Assembly (NCBI GenBank): GCA_030549335.1
Contig: CM060195.1
Span: 30,260,874 to 30,324,873 of the forward strand
Source of the DNA: Pontederia crassipes
Lineage: Eukaryota; Streptophyta; Magnoliopsida; Commelinales; Pontederiaceae
Direction: 5' to 3'
Length of the DNA stretch: 64,000 nucleotides
A program made the translations under genes and the position numbers. Under the pieces are notes generated by a model. It was given only the letters and a program-made list of their open reading frames with translations, was not told the DNA's origin and did not search any database. Positions 49,353-60,473 of this stretch are shown here, in pieces; positions within the stretch are counted from its first letter, which is position 1, and every line of letters starts with the position of its first letter.

Positions 49353-51106
49353 TGATGCGTTGTATTTGTAACAATAAAAATTGCTAGCAAGTACACTAGT
49401 CGCTCAAGTAATATAGTAAAAAGGAGTAAGAGTGTCGAACCCACGAGGAATATTATTAATTCAATATCTGGATTTATAAATTAATAAGAGAGGAAAAACA
49501 TGAATTTTTGGAAAGAAGTTTTATGAAATAAAATAAAGAAAATAAGATAAAGATAAGATAATGGTGTTGAAGTTAGGCCTTAGGATGAAAATAGATCAGG
49601 ATAAATATTTGAACCATAAAAGATAAATTTAATCTTTAAAGATGGATTAGGAATTTTCTCAAGTTATTAATTTACAAGATTAACATCACAGAGTCCACAA
49701 ACTGGTAATTCTGCTATTTAATCCGGTAAATCAAACTATCTTAAATTTAATCAAACCTAAAGTCCCACAAACTAGTATTCGTCAGATAAGATTAGAATTA
49801 AGATGCATTAATATGAAAATCCTAGACTATTAATCACTCCACAAACTGGTTAGATTAACAGACCACATAAACCTGATTCTCCACACACTAGTTATCAAAT
49901 TTATGTCAATTATTAATTTCACATAAAATCAATTAATTTAATTAATGAATTCTGAAATTAAATAATCCACAAACTGGTAAGTACTCAACTCAGAAATCCA
50001 AATAATTAAATCAAAAGCATTAAGCACAATTAACTAATTGATCAGAAAAGATTAAAACAAATAATATAGGGTCCAAATAGTTTCCCTTCAATAATAATCT
50101 CCTAAAATGAAATAAATAAAAATATGGAGTTCATCCTAGAAATTCTTGAGAGATAATAACAAAATAATAATAATTGGAAGAATTACACCCAAATAAACAA
50201 AAGTCGAAGCTTCGGATCACGGGCAGATAGTCGGGCAGCCTCTCGGACTTGATCAGGGTCGCGATCAACTTCCAGCCGTCGCACCTCTCTCCTTTTGGTC
50301 GTAGCCTGCAGAGCTCACGACTCGCCGTGGAAGAAACCTGAACTTCAGAGCACGAATTGAAACGATGGATTCTTCACGTATTTATAGGGTGCGGACGGCC
50401 TTCAATTTGATCTCGACCGTAACATCGTACGGTTGACTTTAAAATTATAAGATAAACTCGGCCAAAGATAAATCATTTTATCATTACGCCCAAAGATAAA
50501 TCTTTCTTATCTTTTTACGCCCAAAGATAAACTCGGCCGTAAGGAAATTATTTTATCTTTACACCTTCATATATCGGCCAAACGATGATTTCATTGCCAT
50601 TACCCCCTCCAAATCTCGGCCGTAAGGAATTATTTTATCTTTACTCCCAAAGAGATAAAATTTCTTTTATTCCCTCAAAATTTCGGCCGTAAGGAATGAA
50701 CTTATCTTGTTACGCCCAAAAGATAAAATCAATTGATTGTTACACCCTTCATATTCATGCCATTACGCCCTCCAAATTTTGGCCATAAGGAAAGACTTCT
50801 TATCATTACCCCCTCCATATCTCGGCCAAAATGATATCTTTTATCCTAATCTCGGCCATAATGATAAATTCTTCGGAATTTCGGCCGATACAGTACAATC
50901 CATTTAAATCTCGATTTTTCCTGCAAAATATTTATCAAAATTTAGTTAATCCATCCACAATTAAAATATTCAGAGATTTTAATAATTAAAATTGATAAAT
51001 CCGGAATTATGATTAAAAGTGACTAAAAATGATGCATGCCATGATCAAATTATAGAAAATTTAATTAAAATAATTAACTAAAATATGTTGTATTTTGTAT
51101 GCATCA
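49353..51106 (-). repeat. 3' LTR of the Athila-lineage element
   Basis: 1754 bases, nearly identical to 57697-59450. It contains about a dozen TCGGCCGTAAGGAA-related motifs between 50400 and 50900. Confidence 0.95.
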
Positions 51107-51122
51107 AACTCCCCCAAGCTTA
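51107..51122 (-). other. polypurine tract of the Athila-lineage element
   Basis: On the minus strand AAGCTTGGGGGAGTT abuts the 3' LTR, the place and composition expected for priming of plus-strand DNA synthesis. The same string recurs near 52231-52246 upstream, a second tract just after ORF1. Confidence 0.8.
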
Positions 51123-52362
51123 AAGTCTTGCTTGTCCTCAAGCAAAAATTCAAAGCAAGACTCAAGAAAGTTCCATCGTAGCCTTCACATTGTCAACTGA
51201 CTAATTTTCTCACACAATTCTTCTACACACCTACTACTCAGCATCTTATCATTTTCCATGCACTTAGCTTCATAGAAGTTCTGAATGCTACACAAATTTA
51301 AACAATCTCAAATTCAGCCTTGCAGAAAAATAAATTGTTTGTCAAATAATAGCATTGATATTGAACACATAAGTACTAATTGCGCTTAAAACTTTTTCTT
51401 CTTCTTTTTTTTTCTTTTCATTTTCAACTTTATTTTCAATCATTTAAAGTTCTAATCTTCAAGCAGGATTGCACAAGGAAGTCCATGTAGCGGGCTTTGG
51501 ACTGATGACTCCCAGACCAGATGACCTTAGGGCACCAGGTGATAAAGCACCCCTCGAGTTTACTTGTCCGAACAACCAAGGTTCTGAATGAAGAGTTCGA
51601 ACTTAGCCATGATTCAGTACTCATGTGCTTCTCCATATTTCACAAGATGTCCATGTAACAGGTTTTCGATCGACGAATCCCAGAGCAGTTGCCCTTAGGT
51701 CGCCAGGCATGAACCCCTACGGATCTAATTACCCGAACACACCTTGGTTCCGGATAACACTTTTGTACCTACACATAACTTTATTCAATTTTTTATTATT
51801 ATTATTATTATTATTTGTTGGGGTTTAACTAACCCTTCTTTTTTTTTATAAGCTCAAAAAGTACTTGATATGGTCAATAAGAAGTCTACTATTATCAAGA
51901 CTTAAAAGAAATAAAAAAGGCATGAATATGATTTTGTCGTCTAGTCATTCATAATTCTACTTAGCATAGGCACATAGTCCATAAGTCTGATACTAAAATA
52001 GCAAGTGATAAGAAAGAAAAGTATTCAAATTTCATCAATTAACAATATGTCTTTGAACTTCTACTAAGATAATTAAAACAATAAGACAAGAGTTTGTTAG
52101 ATGGTAGCAAAAATAAATGAATGCAATGGTATTTTTTAGAAAATTTTCAAATTTTTCAAATTTTTTGGATTTTTTTATAAATAGATGCAAACATAAGCAA
52201 ATAAACAGAAAGAAACATGTAATGCGTGAAATGCAAACTCCCCCAAGCTTGAACTAGACACTGTCCTCAGTGTTAAGCCAGCAAGGGAAAGTGATACATA
52301 CTCAATAAAAAGAAAAATTTAAAGAAACGAAAATAAAGAAAAGGGAAAAGACACAACCGGAT

Positions 52363-53895
52363 TTACTGTCTGCGGGGTGGCGATGGTGGATGGTAGCCGA
52401 GATTTCCTTGGCGCATATGATACTCATGGATGCGTCTCGTCATGCGCGCATATTGATTCTGAAGGGATTCGAAACAACCCTGACGATCATCCATATTTCT
52501 AAAATCAGCTCGAATGTTGGTCAACTCTTGTGCTTGTCGAAGTTGCTCTTCCTGAATAGCGTGCAACTGCCCTGACTGACGAAGTTGCTCTTCTTGAAAA
52601 GTGTGAAACTCCCCTACTTGACGAAGTTGTTCATCATACATTGATTCGCATAAGTTTTGCATGGAAGCATAGTCAGGCTGAGGTGGCGGAGGTGGATAGT
52701 AAGTCTGCTCTGGGGCTGAAGTAAAAGTGGGCTCCGGTGCTATATAGCGATTCTGCACAGGTTCTTGTAAAGGGGCAGATACTTCCATCGAATCGCGTTC
52801 CTCATAAGGAGTAGAATGTATGAACGAGGAATCAGAAGAGCTCTCTTGTGCTGGAGATGGAATCGGAGAAGGCACCGGCATATAAGGTGAATGGACGGAT
52901 GTGGCATATTGGGAAGCTGCCGGTGATGCAGCCTGGAATCCTTGTTGCTGTTGAAGGTAGGGTTGGGCTGCCGCATAATCAGTAGAATCAAACCAGGAGA
53001 AAGGTTCATCCTGATGTAGCTGTCCGACAGAGGTAGATGATCCTGTAGGTGGGATTACTGGAGCTATGACCTGCCTAAAAAGGAGCCAATTATTTGGATT
53101 AATCGGCGTAAAAGCATCTCGATCTGAGCAGGGCACCTCCTGATGGTGGCCTTTAAAAATAAAAACTTTGATCCCTGAGTTGTTGGTCTTCACGAGACCC
53201 ATAGCCTGAATGGTCCTACGAGTGAGGTGAGTGTTTCCTGGCACAGCTTCGAGATCATTCAAGTCAAGTTGTAGGTGCTGAGCGATAGGTGTGAGAAGAG
53301 CACCCATATTAATGCTACCGCCACGATGAGTAGTGCGGCGCTGGAATCGACGAATGAGGAAGGCACCCACATTAACGGGAGTTCTGTGAAGCATGCTGTG
53401 GATGAGATATAACTCTCCTTCTGAGACGGCACCATCATTATCATTGCGTCCACTTATGGTGTTGCTTAGCATGCGATGGACGTAGCGCAAAACAGGATTC
53501 TGAATTGAGCTATCTTTAGCGGTGTTCCAAACCAATCGGTCTTCTTCTGTTATATGTTTCCAAAAAGTTTCAGCATCAAAGTCAGCAGGTACAGAAAGAG
53601 ATCCATGGTTGGGAAATCCATAGATATTATTAATCTCTCCTAGAGTGAGAGTAAATGGTCGTCCATAAAGTTGGAATGAAATGCGGGGCTGATCATAGTT
53701 CCTGCCATCTAAATTAAAGATTTCCAGAGATGAGAGGAATTCCATAATTAGTACTTCATAAGTTGGCCACCAAGAATGCACAAAGTCAGATAGTCCAATT
53801 TGAGAAAATAATAGATGAGTATCTACAAGTAAATTATACTCCCTCAGCAATTCAGTATCTGAAAATCTGGTGGCATGAATTCGAATATCACACAT
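52363..53895 (-). CDS. Athila ORF1-like protein of the retrotransposon
   Basis: An open frame of 510 residues lies between gag and the 3' LTR. Its first half (WWPTYEVLIMEFLSSLEIFN..., LYGRPFTLTLGEINNIYGFP, and HSMLHRTPVNVGAFLIRRFQ) has the features of the 'Arabidopsis retrotransposon ORF-1 / ATHILA' family. That family is known from the Athila lineage and has no proven function. The second half is proline/glutamine-rich, followed by repeated EEQLRQ units, likely coiled-coil, at about 420-470. The frame is long and open, in keeping with the element's youth. It belongs to a mobile element, not the host. Confidence 0.75.
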   Translation of the reverse strand: MCDIRIHATRFSDTELLREYNLLVDTHLLFSQIGLSDFVHSWWPTYEVLIMEFLSSLEIFNLDGRNYDQPRISFQLYGRPFTLTLGEINNIYGFPNHGSLSVPADFDAETFWKHITEEDRLVWNTAKDSSIQNPVLRYVHRMLSNTISGRNDNDGAVSEGELYLIHSMLHRTPVNVGAFLIRRFQRRTTHRGGSINMGALLTPIAQHLQLDLNDLEAVPGNTHLTRRTIQAMGLVKTNNSGIKVFIFKGHHQEVPCSDRDAFTPINPNNWLLFRQVIAPVIPPTGSSTSVGQLHQDEPFSWFDSTDYAAAQPYLQQQQGFQAASPAASQYATSVHSPYMPVPSPIPSPAQESSSDSSFIHSTPYEERDSMEVSAPLQEPVQNRYIAPEPTFTSAPEQTYYPPPPPQPDYASMQNLCESMYDEQLRQVGEFHTFQEEQLRQSGQLHAIQEEQLRQAQELTNIRADFRNMDDRQGCFESLQNQYARMTRRIHEYHMRQGNLGYHPPSPPRRQ

Positions 53896-54069
53896 CCGTT
53901 CATATCGAGCTTGATACTCCGGCTTAGTCCAATAATAATCTCCGGGGTAGGAGATTAATTGTGAGGGCTGTGGGGCCGGCTGAGCATTCGGATGTCGTCG
54001 TTCATGACGTCCCCTCCATATATTAGCAAATCATCTCATCTTGATCTGGACAAAAATAAATAAAGAAAA

Positions 54070-54650
54070 GGTACCAGCTCGGTGGAAGCGGCTGAGGTTT
54101 CGACCGTAGTATTCGATGAAGAACCGGCTGAAGGTCGGAGGTGACTCGGCCGTAAGGGACCGGTTGACGAAGAACTTTGGCCGTAAGGAATTGTTTGATG
54201 AAGAACTTCGGCCGTAATTATTGAAGCTTGGCCGTAGATTGGAGTTTGGCCGTAAGAAATTGGAGGCGTGACTCTGAACTTCGGCCGTAAGAGTAGATGA
54301 ACCTGTAGATTTCGGCCGTAACGAATGGCGGTGAGATTTCGGCCGTAAGAAGTCTTGATGCGCGGTGTTGAGGCAGATGGTAGGAGCGCGGTGAAAACTC
54401 GGCCGTAATAAGTGTCGGTGTGCGGTGGAAGACCGGCCGTAACGAACAGGGAAGCGCTGGAACTTCGGCCGTAAACTCGGCGCGCGGTGGCTCGGCCGTA
54501 ACGCACCCGGGGCGTAATGGGTCGTCTCCGGCCGTAAGAAATGGCGGTGAGAGCACTGGAACTTCGGCCGTAAGGAACAGGCGCGGCGCTTTTGGGCGTA
54601 AGGATCGGCGTAATGGTGTTGAGACTTCGGAACTTCGGCCGTAGAGAGAA
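54070..54650. repeat. array of TTCGGCCGTAA motifs between gag and ORF1
   Basis: About 16 copies of GGCCGTA, most as TTCGGCCGTAAG or CTCGGCCGTAA, at spacing of about 20-45 bases, with shortened forms (GGGCGTAA). Spacer sequences differ, so it is not a plain tandem satellite. On the minus strand the array stays open in more than one frame and yields LRPK / YGRS / TAEV repeats, probably a by-product of the motif. Confidence 0.85.
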
Positions 54651-55034
54651 TCAATTCTTGAAATTTATGCCCCTGAGTTTATCTCTCCTTACAAAACATT
54701 AAATATTAATTAAATTAAATGACTCCATAATAAAATAAATGTCTAATTAAAAATAAAACTATCACCGAAACTAAGATATTAACAACTAATTAGACTAATC
54801 TAAAAAAAATAAAAATAAAAAGGATAAAAATAGTTCTGATTTATAGTCGTTAGCTTGACTTAGTTCTGATGAAAATCAAGGCCTATTTTGCTCTTCCCCT
54901 CTTGGATTTTTCTCTGTGTTACTTGGGAGAGAGCCCGGTGTACGTCCAGTTAGTTGTGCCGCCATCTGGCCCAGTTGTCTTTCCAGATTTCGAATTGATG
55001 CATCCTGACTCGTGGCTCTAGATTCCATATTCTT

Positions 55035-56264
55035 TTACAACGCTTGCATTGTGTCTATGATCTGTGCCATCATCTCCTGCATATGATTTGATGATTGATA
55101 TTGGGGAGTATCAGGTTGCCTTTTCAGTATATAATCTTTTGATGGACCAGAAGATTGGCCTTGATTCTGATTATAGGCAAACTTCGGATTATGTCTCCAA
55201 CCATAATCGTTGTTCCTGTAAAATGGATTGGAAATAAAGTTAGCATTTTCAATTTGATTTGAATCTGAAGTGTTACCTGTAGGGCTATAATTGCTAGAAT
55301 TTCCCATTAGTGACATCATCTGCTCGAATTTTTGATTAAGTGACTCCAGCTGAGCCACTATTTCTGAAGACTGTATTCCTTGTGTAGCATGTACATCATG
55401 AGTTCGGCGAGATGGTCTCCTTTCTTGGCTTGACTTGAGTGCTGCAACTTCAATAATATCTTGTATCTCACTAGGACATTTAGATCCAAGTACTGTCCCT
55501 CCTGCTGATTGATCGAGTTTGTCTTGATCTGCAGGTCGTAATCCATGGTAGAAATCTTCCATCACTTGCCACTTTGGAATTCTATTATCAGGAACTCTGG
55601 CCAGCAGTTCCTTATATCGTTCACAGGTTTCATATAACGTCTCGTTATCGTCTTGAACAAATGCCCTCAGCTCTCTTCGATATTTGCCTGCCTTTTGTGG
55701 TGGACAATATTTTCCAACAAACTTTTTTACTAGCTCCAACCAAGAATGAATCGATCCTGAAGGCAAAGTTTTAAACCAGGTGGAAGCTTTGTCACGTAAA
55801 GATTGAGGAAATAATAATAAACGAATAACTTCAGAAGAAACATTATTATTTCTAAAGGTGCTCAGAGTGGCAAGAAATTTATCAAGGTGATCGTGAGGGT
55901 CTTCATGAAATCCTCCTCCAAATTGGGATGCTTGTATCATCCTCACGATTGCGGGATTTATCTCAAAATTATTTGCGTTAATATCAGGCAGCACGATGCA
56001 TGATTCTCGGTCACTGTATCTGGCCGAGACATATTCTCTCATAGAAAGTTCTGCTTCATCTTCTCACCGATTATTATGTGGTGGAACCAGTTCATTCTGT
56101 TGCTCCAGTCTCTGATTGTCGCGTGCTTGTTCCGCCATTTTTCTTATATTTCTTCGTAATCGACGATAGGTTCTTTCAATTTCAGGATCAAATTCCAACA
56201 GTGGATTTGAACTTCTAGTGCGCTTATCAGAAGATTCCAGGATTGGTTGTGATTTAATCTTCAA
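55035..56264 (-). CDS. gag region of the Athila-lineage element
   Basis: Contains a retrotransposon gag (capsid) domain: DPHDHLDKFLATLSTF, then IRLLLFPQSLRDKASTWFKT, LPSGSIHSWLELVKKFVGKY, and RRELRAFVQDDNETLYETCE with RYKELLARVPD. This pattern is shared by Athila and Tat capsids. An N-terminal portion (LEFDPEIERTYRRLRRNI) precedes it. No CCHC knuckle was seen downstream. The region looks nearly whole, with perhaps a single break. Confidence 0.8.
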
Positions 56265-56520
56265 TTAGTACCTGCAACAACCAATTTTCAGTAAGATAAA
56301 AGAATAAAATAAAATATATATACAAGAAGGAAGAAATATAGATAATAGGTCACGAAAAATGAGTTTTTAACAAATAAAGTCTTTCGGCATGATAGAATTT
56401 GAAAATTCGTCATTAAAATTAATTTTCGAGAGGAAATTTTCAGAAATTCTTCAAACCAATACGAATACCAAATATTAATGTCGACCAAAAGAATTTATGA
56501 TGATGTAACAAACGGCACAA

Positions 56521-57480
56521 AATAAGTCTGAACTAATTTGCGACCGTAAAGTTAATAATCAGACATAATCAAAAATTATTTTCAGAGAGGAAATAAGATT
56601 GATCGGCCGTAATACGAAATAGATTTACGGCCGAAATTAGATTAGTAATTCGAAGCTCGTTCGACCATAAAAATATTGAAATAGTGTCGAAGGCGTAAAC
56701 CAATTAAATTACGGCCGTAACAAACTAGTTATCATGGAATTTCGGCCGTAAGACAGAAAACTAAACAGGGTGTTCGACCGAAATAAATAAAAAAAAATCG
56801 TCGACGATTTTTTTACGGCCGAAGACGAGTAAGATTCATATCGGTCGTAAATCGATTAAGTCGAACGTGAGGTAAAACATCAACACATATAAATCGGCCG
56901 AAATGAGATTAAATCAAACTTATTCGTTCAGAAATATATTACGGCCGAGACAGACTAAATCGCTTTGGCCAAAACAAAGTTAAATCAAAAGTTCAAACTA
57001 TTATAATGTTACGGCCGAGAATGAAAAAATCACAAATAAATTGGTCTAAAAGGTCGTAAGATGGCGTAAAAACAAATGTTCAGAAATTTTACGGCCGTAA
57101 ACCAGCCATAGAAGCCTTTACTCGAGGAGGTGCAACCATGAGATCAATTCTCGGCCGTAAAAAGATTAAATCGTCAATTAAGACGAGTCACATCGGCCGA
57201 GATGATGTTAACACGAGGCCGTAAAGAAAAATAGGGTTTCGGCCGAAATAAAAATTGAATCATTACGGCCGAAAGTGAATTAAGAAGATTCTCTACGGCC
57301 GTAAAAAAATGAAATCAATTCCATGACGTAAAACAATGTTCGGATAAAAATATTACGGCCGTAAAAATTGAAAGTATAGAACTCAGAAATCATTCATTGC
57401 GAGGCCGTAAAATTAATAAAGCCGACACATTAAATCTCGGTCGTAAAATCATAAATCGACAATGTAATTCGGAAAATTCA
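56521..57480. repeat. array of ACGGCCGTAA motifs in the 5' leader
   Basis: About 20-25 copies of CGGCCG-centred motif in both half-forms (ACGGCCGAAA and TCGGCCGTAA), with full palindromes ATTACGGCCGTAAC (about 56709) and TTTACGGCCGTAAA (about 57088). The array lies between the primer-binding site and gag. Confidence 0.85.
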
Positions 57481-57672
57481 ATCGGCGTCGGATTTTAAAC
57501 CGAAAGTAGATAAATAAAAAAATTATCGTAACCTTTATCTGCAAAAGAAAAAAAATGTTAGTTTATTCACAAAAATAATTAAAACAATTAATACATATTT
57601 ATAAAGAATTATTTACAATTTATTTACATCTCCTAATAATTCATAAAAATTAGAAATTAATTAATAAAATAT

Positions 57673-57690
57673 TCCCCGGTAACGGCGCCA
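57673..57690 (-). other. primer-binding site, tRNA-Asp type
   Basis: On the minus strand TGGCGCCGTTACCGGGGA lies 6 bases inside the 5' LTR. It is complementary to the 3' end of plant tRNA-Asp at 17 of 18 positions, the usual primer of Athila-type elements. Confidence 0.85.
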
Positions 57691-57696
57691 AAAACT

Positions 57697-59450
57697 TGAT
57701 GCGTTGTATTTGTAACAATAAAATTTGCTAGCAAGTGCACTAGTCACTCAAGTAATATAGTAAAAAGGAGTAAGAGTGTCGAACCCACAAGGAATATTAT
57801 TAATTCAATATCTGGATTTATAAATTAATAAGAGAGGAAAAACATGAATTTTTGGAAAGAAGTTTTATGAAATAAAATAAAGAAAATAAGATAAAGATAA
57901 GATAATGGTGTTGAAGTTAGGCCTTAGGATGAAAATAGATCAGGATAAATATTTGAACCATAAAAGATAAATTTAATCTTTAAAGATGGATTAGGAATTT
58001 TCTCAAGTTATTAATTTATAAGATTAACATCACAGAGTCCACAAACTGGTAATTCTGCTATTTAATCCGGTAAATCAAACTATCTTAAATTTAATCAAAC
58101 CTAAAGTCCCACAAACTGGTATTCGTCAGATAAGATTAGAATTAAGATGCATTAATATGAAAATCCTAGACTATTAATCACTCCACAAACTGGTTAGATT
58201 AACAGACCACATAAACCTGATTCTCCACACACTAGTTATCAAATTTATGTCAATTATTAATTTCACATAAAATCAATTAATTTAATTAATGAATTCTGAA
58301 ATTAAATAATCCACAAACTGGTAAGTACTCAACTCAGAAATCCAAATAATTAAATCAAAAGCATTAAGCACAATTAACTAATTGATCAGAAAAGATTAAA
58401 ACAAATAATATAGGGTCCAAATAGTTTCCCTTCAATAATAATCTCCTAAAATGAAATAAATAAAAATATGGAGTTCATCCTAGAAATTCTGGAGAGATAA
58501 TAACAAAATAATAATAATTGGAAGAATTACACCCAAATAGACAAAAGTCGAAGCTTCGGATCACGGGCAGACAGTCGGGCAGCCTCTCGGACTTGATCAG
58601 GGTCGCGATCAACTTCCAGCCGTCGCACCTCTCTCCTTTTGGTCGTAGCCTGCAGAGCTCACGACTCGCCGTGGAAGAAACCTGAACTTCAGAGCACGAA
58701 TTGAAACGATGGATTCTTCACGTATTTATAGGGTGCGGACGGCCTTCAATTTGATCTCGACCGTAACATCGTACGGTTGACTTTAAAATTATAAGATAAA
58801 CTCGGCCAAAGATAAATCATTTTATCATTACGCCCAAAGATAAATCTTTCTTATCTTTTTACGCCCAAAGATAAACTCGGCCGTAAGGAAATTATTTTAT
58901 CTTTACACCTTCATATATCGGCCAAACGATGATTTCATTGCCATTACCCCCTCCAAATCTCGGCCGTAAGGAATTATTTTATCTTTACTCCCAAAGAGAT
59001 AAAATTTCTTTTATTCCCTCAAAATTTCGGCCGTAAGGAATGAACTTATCTTGTTACGCCCAAAAGATAAAATCAATTGATTGTTACACCCTTCATATTC
59101 ATGCCATTACGCCCTCCAAATTTTGGCCATAAGGAAAGACTTCTTATCATTACCCCCTCCATATCTCGGCCAAAATGATATCTTTTATCCTAATCTCGGC
59201 CATAATGATAAATTCTTCGGAATTTCGGCCGATACAGTACAATCCATTTAAATCTCGATTTTTCCTGCAAAATATTTATCAAAATTTAGTTAATCCATCC
59301 ACAATTAAAATATTCAGAGATTTTAATAATTAAAATTGATAAATCCGGAATTATGATTAAAAGTGACTAAAAATGATGCATGCCATGATCAAATTATAGA
59401 AAATTTAATTAAAATAATTAACTAAAATATGTTGTATTTTGTATGCATCA
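57697..59450 (-). repeat. 5' LTR of the Athila-lineage element
   Basis: 1754 bases, same length as its partner at 49353-51106, with about nine mismatches. Includes the same CGGCCGTAAGGAA motif series between 58740 and 59240. Confidence 0.95.
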
Positions 59451-59455
59451 TTCTC

Positions 59456-59685
59456 CATGGAAGACCGTGTCATGCTTCCATATATTGGAATGAGGTATGT
59501 GAAAGAAAGATTCTAGATATAAAGCTGCTCAAACAAACAATGGAATATGCGGACAATGTGGAACTAATAAAAATCAAAATCAAAATTGCACATAATAGGT
59601 AGAAGTCATATGCCAATAAAGTAAGAAGGGAATAGATTTTCCAAGTAGGTGATAAAGTGTTGTTAAAGGTGTCCTTGACTAAAAA
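59456..59685 (+). other. integrase-end remnant of the outer chromovirus
   Basis: Continues the integrase sequence from before the Athila insertion (LHGRPCHAS, then FQVGDKVLLKVS), the standard C-terminal motifs of gypsy integrases. A little more follows after the CACTA remnant (about 60390-60470, KRGKLSLRYVGLFEVLD-like). Fossil. Confidence 0.75.
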
Positions 59686-60388
59686 TAACTCTCCCGCTGG
59701 TTTTTTCTTTTCCAACTTTTCCCTCTCTCTACCCCTATATATCACTTCTCCCTCTCTCCTCTCTCCTCTCTCTCCCTAATTGGCCGCGACTGGCGTGACG
59801 ACCGCCGTCCTGGAACCTCTCCCTCTCTGGCTCCCTCTCCTACCAGATCTCCATCTCTCTCGATCTCCCACTCCGAACGGGCGCCAGGTGGCCTGATCTT
59901 GCCGCGGGTGGCCTAATTGGCCGGATCTTATCGTGGGCGGTCGGATCGGCCGCCTGACGGCCAGATCATGCTATGGGCGGTCGGATTGACCGCCTGGCAG
60001 CCGAATTTTACCATGGGTGGCCTGATCAACGGCCTAGCGGCGGACAATTTTTTTTTATATTTTATAAATTATTTGCGATGGTTGCGGCTGTCAGAACCTT
60101 TTGACGATTGCGATCGTCAGAACTTTTCGACGATTGTGACCGCCAAAATGTTTCGACGATTGCGACCGTCGGAATGTTTCGACGGTTGCAGCTGTCGGAG
60201 TTTTGCGACAGTTCCAACCATCAGAACTTCCAACGAATTTTTTGGAACCGTCAGAAATCATTTTGCGTCTCCCTCTTTTTTGACGTATCATTTCCGTGGG
60301 TAAACCCGTCACAAACTTTCATTTCCGACGGTTTCTTTTGATTTTCTGACGGACGAAAATATCTGAAAACACCATTTTTCTTGTAATG
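59686..60388. mobile_element. CACTA remnant lacking one end
   Basis: Ends in ATTTTTCTTGTAATG, close to a CACTA right terminus, and interrupts the integrase end of the outer chromovirus. It starts directly with CT-rich and GC-rich sequence similar in style to 46630-47130 and shows no CACTA left end. A tandem of about five ~34-base units with CGACGATTGCGACCGTCAGAA lies at about 60100-60230, and GACGG motifs follow. Confidence 0.65.
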
Positions 60389-60473
60389 AGGGGTTATGTG
60401 GTTCAACAAAAGGGGGAACAATTTGAGATATGTTGGACTGTTTGAAGTATTGGATTTGGTAGAAGAAGGGGAT

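Larger units (their letters stand above)
49353..59450 (-). mobile_element. young non-autonomous Athila-lineage Ty3/gypsy element
   Basis: 10,098 bases on the minus strand, inserted in the integrase region of the outer chromovirus with a perfect TTCTC duplication (49348-49352, 59451-59455). Both LTRs are 1754 bases (TGATGC...GCATCA) with about nine differences counted by eye, which at 1.3e-8 substitutions per site per year means roughly 0.2 million years (inference). It has a tRNA-Asp-type primer site, a polypurine tract, a gag region and an Athila ORF1-like block. No protease, RT, RNase H or integrase was found, so mobility would need enzymes from a related element. Non-coding parts carry many CGGCCGTAA motifs. 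Confidence 0.93.

Noticed and set aside
54031-54654. A 207-residue arginine/proline-rich protein in the motif array
   Set aside because: The repeats follow directly from the CGGCCG motif in every frame, so coding is not supported; kept only as a low-interest finding.
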